Source: Streptomyces hygroscopicus
Lineage (GTDB): Bacteria > Actinomycetota > Actinomycetes > Streptomycetales > Streptomycetaceae
DNA: 64,000 bases
Assembly: GCF_026168105.1 (NCBI RefSeq)
Contig: NZ_LBMW01000018.1
Location: 62,001 to 126,000, forward strand
Direction of reading: 5' to 3'
Positions 57,997 through 64,000 of this stretch are shown here, piece after piece. Each line of letters opens with the position of its first letter. The stretch's first letter is position 1. The position numbers and the translations under genes are program-made. The notes beneath the pieces are model-generated. The model was given only the letters and a program-made list of their open reading frames with translations, was not told the DNA's origin and searched no databases.

Positions 57997-58554
57997 TCAG
58001 CGGTGTTTCAAAGGCGTGAGTTGTTCGATGTCATAGCGCCTGCGCAACGCCTCGATCGCCGCGTGATCCGGTGGCCCCCCGTGGCCCAGGATCTCCAGCA
58101 GCTCCTCGAAGTAGCGTTCGTGGTCGGGGGGCGGGGACGCCTGGAAGAACACCTTCGCGGGAGCCTCCGTCGGATTGGCGAACGCGTGCGGGCAGCCGGG
58201 CGGTACGACGATGACCGTGCCCGGCGTCGCCCGCGTGACCCGGCTGCCCGTTCTCGACTCCCACTTCTGCCAGTTGTCGGGGGTCCGTACGCGCGGCTCG
58301 AAGGCGAGCACGTCCAACTCGCCCTCGAGCACGTAGAACAGTTCCTCGCTGCGCGTGTGCACATGCGCGCCGACGTCGAAGCCCGGCGGCACGATCACCT
58401 CGAACGTGGATGCCGTGCGCGAGTGCGAGCCGGTCACCTTGAACGTCACGTGCTGGGCGGGCGTCCGCACGACACGTCCGTGGCCCGGCGGCACCAGCAG
58501 TCCTTCGGTGGCCGCCGTGCCTCCGCTCGCGGCCACGCCTTCGGTCGTCGTCAT
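57997..58554 (-). CDS. cupin-domain protein of the flaviolin pathway
   Basis: A 185-residue cupin. Motif 1 GAHVHTRSEELFYVLEGEL (two His, Glu) and motif 2 PPGCPHAFANPT carry metal ligands. It is the third gene of rppA-CYP158-cupin. Homologues oxidise tetrahydroxynaphthalene-derived products to the quinone flaviolin. The start lies 7 nt after the P450 stop. Confidence 0.85.
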   Translation of the reverse strand: MTTTEGVAASGGTAATEGLLVPPGHGRVVRTPAQHVTFKVTGSHSRTASTFEVIVPPGFDVGAHVHTRSEELFYVLEGELDVLAFEPRVRTPDNWQKWESRTGSRVTRATPGTVIVVPPGCPHAFANPTEAPAKVFFQASPPPDHERYFEELLEILGHGGPPDHAAIEALRRRYDIEQLTPLKHR

Positions 58555-58561
58555 CGGCCGC

Positions 58562-59809
58562 TCACCACGTCACCGGCAGCGCCTCGGGCCCGCGGATCAA
58601 CGCGCCCTTGCCGAAGGGCACCTGGTCGGGCGGAACCGCCAGCCGCAGTCCCGGCACCCCGTCGAGGAGCGCGTCCACCAGCAGTTCGGACTCGAGCCTG
58701 GCGAGCATGCCGCCCGGGCAGTCGTGCGGGCCGAAGCCGAACACCTCATCGGGATTCGGGGCGGGGGCGAAGCCGATCGTCCCGGGGTCGGCGAGGACAT
58801 CGGGGTCGCGGTTCGCCGCCAGGTACGACACGTACACGGCGTCACCGGCCCGGATGCGTACACCCCGGATCTCCGTGTCCTCCGTCGCGATCCGGGAGAG
58901 CCCGACGGCATTGCGGTGCGGGATGCATCGCAGCAGCTCGTCGATGACCCGGGGCCGGATCTCCGGCTCCGCCCGCAGTCGTTCGGCCAGGTCCGGGCGG
59001 GACATCAGAAGGTGGAACAGCTGCCCGCCGTTGCCGGTGGCCGCCTCGCCGCCGATCTGGAGGTGCACGGCGAGACCCACCGCCTCGTCCAGGGTCGCCT
59101 CGCCCCGGCCGACGGCGGCGCCGAGCAGCGAGGTGACGTCCTCGCCGGTGCTGCCCGCGCGGCCGCCGATGAGGTCGGCGAAGTACCCGCTCATCCCGTT
59201 CCTGGCCTGCTCGCCGACCTTCGCGCCGTGCGAGGAGGACAGGAGGAGCTGGGTCCAGGTGTGCATGTTCTGCCGGTCGGCGGCCGGGACCCCCATCAGC
59301 TCGCAGATCACCGCGACGGGGAAGGGGCCGAGGACCGCCGCGGCCAGGTCGGCGGGCGGCCCGTCCTGGAGCAGCTCGTCGACGAGTTCGTCCAGCATCC
59401 GCCGCGATCTCTCGCGCACCCGTTCGATACCGCGCGTCGAGAAGGCGGCGGCGACCGAACGGCGCAGCCGGGTGTCGTGGGGCGGGTCGAGGAAGCCGAC
59501 CGGGCCCCGCTGCGGGATGAAGTGCGAGGCGAGCCGGGCCACCGGCTGCCCCATGACCGCCCCACGGCTGAAGCGGGGGTCGTTCGCGATCATGCGCACA
59601 TCGTCGTAGCGCGTCACGAGCCAGGCCCGGCCCTCGCCGTCGGGCAGCTCGATCCGGGTGACCGGACCGTCGTGCATCAGCTCGGTCAGGACCGGGCCGA
59701 AGTCCGTACCGGTCGGCTCGAGCGCGGGCCACCGGCGGACCGGCGGCGAGGCGCCGGCGGAAATCTCCTCTTCCGTCCGCGCCGTCCCGCCGTCCGTGTC
59801 GGTCGTCAT
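58562..59809 (-). CDS. cytochrome P450, CYP158 type
   Basis: A 415-residue P450. Heme ligand motif FGFGPHDCPGG (Cys about 350), ExxR as ELLRCIPHRN region preceding, and oxygen-binding I-helix LAVHLQIGGEAATGNGGQLF where the usual acidic-Thr pair is altered (EAATG). CYP158A enzymes couple flaviolin molecules into biflaviolins. The gene starts 1 nt after rppA stop. Confidence 0.9.
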   Translation of the reverse strand: MTTDTDGGTARTEEEISAGASPPVRRWPALEPTGTDFGPVLTELMHDGPVTRIELPDGEGRAWLVTRYDDVRMIANDPRFSRGAVMGQPVARLASHFIPQRGPVGFLDPPHDTRLRRSVAAAFSTRGIERVRERSRRMLDELVDELLQDGPPADLAAAVLGPFPVAVICELMGVPAADRQNMHTWTQLLLSSSHGAKVGEQARNGMSGYFADLIGGRAGSTGEDVTSLLGAAVGRGEATLDEAVGLAVHLQIGGEAATGNGGQLFHLLMSRPDLAERLRAEPEIRPRVIDELLRCIPHRNAVGLSRIATEDTEIRGVRIRAGDAVYVSYLAANRDPDVLADPGTIGFAPAPNPDEVFGFGPHDCPGGMLARLESELLVDALLDGVPGLRLAVPPDQVPFGKGALIRGPEALPVTW

Positions 59810-59810
59810 C

Positions 59811-60875
59811 TCACTTCTTTCCGTTCTCGGAGATCTGCCAGCGGCCCAGGGCCATCTCCGCCGTGATGCCCGGCCCGAACCCGGCGAGCAGCCCCCGGGC
59901 CGTGTGCTCGGCGCCGCCCGCGTCGAAGAGCCGGCGCAGCGCGTCCAGGACGACGGCGCTCGCGATGTTGCCGTACTCGGTGAGCGTGGCCCGGCTGAAC
60001 CGGAAGGCCTCGGGCCGCACCTGGAGGAACTTGCTCAGGTCGTCCAGGATCCGCGGGCCGCCCGCGTGGATGATGTAGAAGTCCAGTTCGGAGGCGTCCC
60101 AGCCGTGCTGTCGCGCCAGCTCCTTGAGCGCCGGGGCGAGCGGTTCCATGGTGGTCGGTACCCGCTTGTCCAGCAGGAAGTGGAAACCGGTGGCCCTGAC
60201 GTCGTACGCGATCCACTCCTCGGTCTTGGGGATCAGGTACGAGCCGTTGCGTTCCAGCTTGATACCGGTGCCGCCCTTGCCGCGCACGACCGCGGCCGCG
60301 ACGCCGTCGCCGAACAGGCCGTTGGACAGCAGCGAGCCCACGCCCAGGTCGGTGGGCTGGTAGCACAGCGAGCAGAACTCGCAGGCCACGATGAGCGCGT
60401 TGGCGTCCGGGTACGCCGTGCAGAAGTCGTGTGCCCGGTTGATGGCCGCGCCGCCCGCGGCACAGCCCAACTGGGCTATGGGTATCTGCCGGGTGTCGGT
60501 GTCGAAGTCCATCGTGTTGATCAGCCACGCGGTCAGCGACGGCATCATGAACCCGGTGCACGAGACATAGATGATCACGTCGATGTCGGTGGTGAGCAGC
60601 TCCGCGTCGTCCAGTGCCCGCTGCACGACCGCAGGGACGCGGGCCTTCGCCTCGACCTCGTACAGGTTGTTGCGCTCCTCGAAGCCGGGGTGCTTCAGGG
60701 TCTCCTCAATGGGCTGCACGATGTGCCGGGTCCGGACTCCGGTGTTCGCGATCAGTCGCAGCGCGAGCGGGAGTTGAGGGTGGTCCGAGTGGCGTGAGCG
60801 CGCCAGTTCGAGCGTGTCCTCCATCGTGATCACGTGCTCCGGGACGGAGACCGCGGGTCTGCACAGAGTGGCCAT
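59811..60875 (-). CDS. rppA: 1,3,6,8-tetrahydroxynaphthalene synthase (type III PKS)
   Basis: The 354-residue RppA condenses five malonyl-CoA to THN, precursor of flaviolin pigments. Counting from ATG 60875, Cys138 (AQLGCAAGG), His270 (IIHAGG) and Asn303 (EYGNIAS) fall at exactly the catalytic positions known for RppA, with Cys106 (VSCTGFM) also conserved. First gene of rppA-P450-cupin. Upstream, GGTGG-T-CCACC at 60944-60954 may be an operator. Confidence 0.96.
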   Translation of the reverse strand: MATLCRPAVSVPEHVITMEDTLELARSRHSDHPQLPLALRLIANTGVRTRHIVQPIEETLKHPGFEERNNLYEVEAKARVPAVVQRALDDAELLTTDIDVIIYVSCTGFMMPSLTAWLINTMDFDTDTRQIPIAQLGCAAGGAAINRAHDFCTAYPDANALIVACEFCSLCYQPTDLGVGSLLSNGLFGDGVAAAVVRGKGGTGIKLERNGSYLIPKTEEWIAYDVRATGFHFLLDKRVPTTMEPLAPALKELARQHGWDASELDFYIIHAGGPRILDDLSKFLQVRPEAFRFSRATLTEYGNIASAVVLDALRRLFDAGGAEHTARGLLAGFGPGITAEMALGRWQISENGKK

Positions 60876-61082
60876 GGAGCGCGCCTTCTTTCGCCTTGAC
60901 GGAGACTCCTCGCCCCCGGCGGGAAGGGGGTTCACCCGTGGAAGGTGGTCCACCCACGATCACCCGGTGGGACGGGGATATCTCGTCGGATTACTCCACT
61001 TCAGCGATGGACGCAGAGTGAGAGGATGTGTGCACCAGGTGACGGATCCGACCTGAATCCGGCTCGAATCGGAGGAGCGCCC

Positions 61083-61754
61083 ATGACCCGGACGGCCAGG
61101 GAAGTGCTGGACACGACCACCGGGAAGCTGGCCCCGGACCCGCACGCCAACCGCCTGCTCCCGCTGATCGCCCGAGGCGCGGCGCGCACCGCCACGCTCG
61201 CGGCCCTCGCCCAGGAACAGCGCCATGTGATCGCCGCGGACCGCCGGGCGTTCCTTCATCTGGCCGAGCGGTCGCGGGACCGGCCCGCGGGCGCGGCCTT
61301 CTTCGGCATCCTCGCGGAGGGTGAAGCCGTGGCCCAGGATCGGTTGGATGCGTACGCCGCCGCCTGCGGAGTGGACGAGGCGGAGACCGCCGCGTACGAG
61401 CCGCTGGCCGACTGCCAGGCCTATCCCGCGTACGTGGCCTGGCTCGCCCTGAACGGGGAGCCGACCGACGTCGTCCTGGCCCTGGGCCCCAACTTCGCTG
61501 CCTGGGGCGGCTACTGCGCGACGATCGGGCAGGCCCTGCGCCGCCACTACGGCTTCGACGACACGGCCTGCGGTTTCTTCGACCTGTTCGCCGAACCGTC
61601 CCCGGAGCTGGACCAGCGGGCTCGGGCGGCGGTCCAGGAGGGTCTGGACACCGGTCGCCTGGACGAGACCCGCGCACACCGCTACGGCCGGCTGCTGCAG
61701 AGCTACGAGGCCATGTTCTGGCACGCCCTGTGGGAACTGGACGGCAAGGGCTGA
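61083..61754 (+). CDS. TenA/PqqC-like helical protein
   Basis: A 223-residue all-helical protein (TLAALAQEQRHVIAADRRAFLHLAERSRDR; LGPNFAAWGGYCATIGQALRRHYGFDD; RLLQSYEAMFWHALWEL). The pattern and length match the heme-oxygenase-like TenA/THI-4 superfamily, sometimes named transcriptional regulator. Its thiaminase Cys/Glu positions were not clear, so the role is uncertain. ATG 61083 with GGAGGAGC upstream. It is divergent from rppA across ~205 bp, so both may respond to common signals. Confidence 0.8.
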   Translation: MTRTAREVLDTTTGKLAPDPHANRLLPLIARGAARTATLAALAQEQRHVIAADRRAFLHLAERSRDRPAGAAFFGILAEGEAVAQDRLDAYAAACGVDEAETAAYEPLADCQAYPAYVAWLALNGEPTDVVLALGPNFAAWGGYCATIGQALRRHYGFDDTACGFFDLFAEPSPELDQRARAAVQEGLDTGRLDETRAHRYGRLLQSYEAMFWHALWELDGKG

Positions 61755-61805
61755 GCTGCCGCGCCCCGGTGAACGGACTCGGCGCGACCTGCTCGAGAGC
61801 GCGAC

Positions 61806-62042
61806 CTACTCGAGAGAACCACTGCTGTGCGCAATGCACGCCACATCGATCCGGTCGGCCAGCTTCGCGAGTTCGATGGTCAGCGCGGCCACAGTGTCCT
61901 CGTCCAGCCCCTCCTCACCCGCTTCGACCAGCCGCAGCCACCGGCCGCCCACCGTCCGCAGCAGCTTGCTGACATCGGCGGCCGCCACCTGCAACGTGCC
62001 GCGGTCGTCGACGATCAGAGGCAGGGTCACTTCGCGGTTCAC
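61806..62042 (-). CDS. DUF6213 family protein
   Basis: A 78-residue protein (MNREVTLPLIVDDRGTLQVAAADVSKLLRTVGGRWLRLVEAG) matching what is known as DUF6213 of Streptomyces. Function unknown. It starts 25 nt after the semialdehyde dehydrogenase stop, on the same strand, and is probably cotranscribed. Confidence 0.75.
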   Translation of the reverse strand: MNREVTLPLIVDDRGTLQVAAADVSKLLRTVGGRWLRLVEAGEEGLDEDTVAALTIELAKLADRIDVACIAHSSGSLE

Positions 62043-62067
62043 AGGGGGGATCGTAGCTCCGGAACGC

Positions 62068-63453
62068 TCACGCCCCGTGCCATACCGTGGTGATGTTGCA
62101 GAACTCGCGGATTCCGTGCTCCGACAACTCCCGGCCGTAACCCGAGCGCTTGACCCCGCCGAACGGGAACGCCGGATGGGACGCCGTCATGCCGTTGACG
62201 TAAACGCCGCCGGCCTCCAGATCGCGTACGAAGCGATCGAGCTCGACTCCGTTGTGCGTCCAGACGTTGGAACTCAGCCCGAACGGCGTGTCGTTCGCGA
62301 TCGCCACCGCCTCGTCGAGGTCCGCGGCCCGGTAGAGGGTGGCCACAGGGCCGAACGCCTCCTCCTGGTGGATGCGCATCCCCGGGGTGATGTCCGCGAG
62401 GACCGTCGGCGGGTAGTACCAGCCGGGCCGGTCGGGGCGCTCGCCTCCGCGCAGCACCCTCGCACCCTTCCCGACCGCGTCGGCGACGAGTTCCTCCAGG
62501 TCGGCGCGGCCCCGCTCGCTGGAGAGCGGCCCGACCTCGGTCTCCTCCTCCATCGGGTCGCCCACCTTCAGCGCCGCCATACCGGCCGTGAACCGCTCGG
62601 CGAACGCGTCGAACACGTCCGTGTGCGCAATGAACCGCTTGGCGGCGATGCAGGACTGCCCGTTGTTCTGGACCCGTGCCGTCACTGCGACCTCGGCGGC
62701 ACGGTCGAGGTCCGCGGACGGCATCACGATGTACGGGTCGCTGCCGCCCAGCTCCAGAACCGTCTTCTTGACCTCGTCACCGGCGACCGAGGCGACAGCC
62801 CGGCCGGCCGGTTCACTGCCGGTGAGCGTGGCGGCCTTGATCCGCGGGTCCCGCAGCACCTTCTCGACCTCCCCCGAGCCGATGAGCAGGGTCTGGAAGC
62901 AGCCCTCGGCGAAACCCGCGCGGCGGAACAGATCCTCCAGGTAGAGGGCGGTTCCCGGGACGTTCGAGGCGTGCTTGAGCAGCCCCACGTTGCCCGCCAT
63001 CAGCGCGGGCGCGGCGAACCGGACCACCTGCCACAGCGGGAAGTTCCACGGCATGACGGCGAGCACCGGGCCGAGCGGCCGGTAGCGCACGATCGCCCAG
63101 GAGGCCCCCGAGTCCTTCACGTCGTCATCGGCGGGCTCCTCGTCGGCCAGCAGCCGCTCGGCGTGGTCGGCGTACCAGCGCATCGCCTTGGCGCACTTCG
63201 CGGCCTCCGCGCGGGCCTGCTTGATCGGCTTGCCCATCTCGGTGGTCATCACACGGGCGATGTGCTGCTGGTCCTGGTCGAGCAGCTCGGCCGCCCGGTG
63301 CATGCGCAGTGCCCGTTCGGCGAACGTGGTCGTGCGATGGGCGCGGAACGCGGTGTCGGCGGCGGCGAGCCTGCGCTCGATCTCCTCCGCGCCCAGGGCG
63401 TCGTACGTCTTGAGCGTCTCGCCGGTCGCCGGGTTCACAGTGGCGATGGGCAT
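62068..63453 (-). CDS. NADP-dependent succinate-semialdehyde dehydrogenase
   Basis: A 461-residue aldehyde dehydrogenase. VMPWNFPLWQVVRFAAPALMAGN (NAD(P)-binding start), LELGGSDPYIVMPSADLD (general-base Glu) and NNGQSCIAAKRF (nucleophile Cys) are intact. The short SSADH-type N-terminus (MPIATVNPATGETL) favours the GabD2-like subgroup. ATG 63453 is used; codons back to 63513 are non-homologous. It feeds GABA or polyamine carbon to succinate. Confidence 0.9.
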   Translation of the reverse strand: MPIATVNPATGETLKTYDALGAEEIERRLAAADTAFRAHRTTTFAERALRMHRAAELLDQDQQHIARVMTTEMGKPIKQARAEAAKCAKAMRWYADHAERLLADEEPADDDVKDSGASWAIVRYRPLGPVLAVMPWNFPLWQVVRFAAPALMAGNVGLLKHASNVPGTALYLEDLFRRAGFAEGCFQTLLIGSGEVEKVLRDPRIKAATLTGSEPAGRAVASVAGDEVKKTVLELGGSDPYIVMPSADLDRAAEVAVTARVQNNGQSCIAAKRFIAHTDVFDAFAERFTAGMAALKVGDPMEEETEVGPLSSERGRADLEELVADAVGKGARVLRGGERPDRPGWYYPPTVLADITPGMRIHQEEAFGPVATLYRAADLDEAVAIANDTPFGLSSNVWTHNGVELDRFVRDLEAGGVYVNGMTASHPAFPFGGVKRSGYGRELSEHGIREFCNITTVWHGA

Positions 63454-63562
63454 GGCTGACCTCCTGGGGACAGGCTCTGTTTCGACCTTCCCGCGCGGCG
63501 GTGGCCACCGCAAACGGGCGCGGCCACGTTTCGGTTCGGCCTCCGGGGCCTCCCTTCGGCTC

Positions 63563-64000
63563 TCAGCCCGAGTGCTCCGCGAGCCGGTCGAGAAACGCCG
63601 CCTGCGCCGGAACGATCAGGTCCCGGGCCCGGCCGAGGCCGAACCACTCCACGCGGTCCAGCTCGGGGAACTCCTGGAACCGCCCCGACCTGGGAGGCCA
63701 CTCCATGGTGAAGGTGCCCGGTTCGATCGCCGCCGGGTCCAGGTCTGCCTCGAGAGCCCAGGCCGTGACGATCTTTCCGTTGCTCTGCCGCACCTCGCCG
63801 AGCGGGATGGCCTCCCCGTCGGGCGGCGGCAGCCCCAGCTCCTCCTGGAACTCACGGCGGGCGGCCTCCCAGGCGGGCTCGTCGGGCTCGTACTCGCCCT
63901 TGGGCACGGTCCAGGCGCCGGCGTCCCGGCGGGCGAAGAACGGGCCGCCCATGTGGCCGAGCAGGACCTGCGGACCGCGTTCGGCGCGCCGGAACAACAG
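63563..64000 (-). CDS. NUDIX hydrolase (5' end outside window)
   Basis: A NUDIX protein of which ~145 C-terminal residues are visible. The NUDIX box GEYEPDEPAWEAARREFQEELGL (about 45 residues from the visible start) has the GX5EX7REUXEEXGU residues. The sequence at the edge reads LLFRRAERGPQVLLGH, which is the second strand of the family fold, so the true start lies past 64000. Substrate is unknown; a nucleoside diphosphate derivative is likely. Confidence 0.88.
   Translation of the reverse strand: MLFRRAERGPQVLLGHMGGPFFARRDAGAWTVPKGEYEPDEPAWEAARREFQEELGLPPPDGEAIPLGEVRQSNGKIVTAWALEADLDPAAIEPGTFTMEWPPRSGRFQEFPELDRVEWFGLGRARDLIVPAQAAFLDRLAEHSG

Overview
The window reads as chromosome of a Streptomyces species. 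It has very high GC, dense coding on both strands, GTG and TTG starts beside ATG, overlapping stop/start junctions, and many families typical of the genus (Scr1-type XRE regulators with DUF397 partners, DUF4326, DUF6213, RppA, Streptomyces-type urease). From memory, the order purB / bioDAB-bioF / ureABCFGD / tripeptidyl aminopeptidase / rocD / acetate symporter / pfkA / murT-gatD / rppA-CYP158-cupin matches the S. coelicolor region around SCO1204-SCO1268. No tRNA, rRNA, CRISPR array, insertion sequence or prophage gene was seen, so this is core-like chromosome rather than a mobile region.

Layout. 1-5.8 kb: a Tat-exported PhoD-type phosphatase with a PHO-box-like repeat, an alpha/beta hydrolase divergent from an ECF41/SigJ-type sigma factor, a GlxA-type AraC regulator divergent from a small monooxygenase, and a GntR/UTRA regulator whose promoter carries a DasR-like palindrome. 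5.9-18.5 kb: ROK regulator, purB, SGNH hydrolase, two overlapping CNNM/CBS membrane proteins, LLM oxidoreductase, and an ABC ATPase-FtsX pair. 18.7-19.4 kb: a compact ribbon-helix-helix / Fic-like pair with a leaderless promoter inside a near-perfect palindrome. 19.4-24.7 kb: methyltransferase and biotin genes (bioB-bioA-bioD facing bioF). 24.8-26.6 kb: a WhiJ-like triad (DUF397, XRE, HATPase).

26.8-30.0 kb: DUF6328 protein, an NlpC/P60 hydrolase behind a c-di-AMP (ydaO) riboswitch, an accessory ClpP with a small partner, and an orphan Phd antitoxin. 30.3-34.9 kb: ureABCFGD with a GlnR-like box. 35-40.1 kb: secreted tripeptidyl aminopeptidase, PlsC acyltransferase, small proteins, an SDR and a LOG-like protein. 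40.2-42.9 kb: lrp-ddaH-rocD (arginine/ornithine metabolism). 42.9-47.0 kb: a four-gene unit with LytTR response regulator, small membrane protein, acetate-type SSS symporter and LytS-like kinase. 47.0-50.7 kb: PASTA lipoprotein, Ser/Thr kinase and 52-aa membrane protein.

50.8-56.6 kb: CtaG-like protein, pfkA, the murT-gatD lipid II amidation pair, peptide deformylase, and a TetR regulator facing an acyl-CoA dehydrogenase. 58.0-60.9 kb: the rppA-CYP158-cupin flaviolin pigment operon. 61-64 kb: TenA-like protein, DUF6213, succinate-semialdehyde dehydrogenase and a NUDIX gene cut by the window end.

The most unusual items are the palindrome-embedded leaderless RHH/degenerate-Fic pair, a Cys/Gly/His tail on BioB, a kinase whose PASTA domain sits on a separate lipoprotein, a sigma factor frame that runs through a terminator-like hairpin into the opposite gene, and a ROK regulator without the usual zinc cysteines. 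All product calls come from reading the sequence and knowledge of the families; no database search was run.
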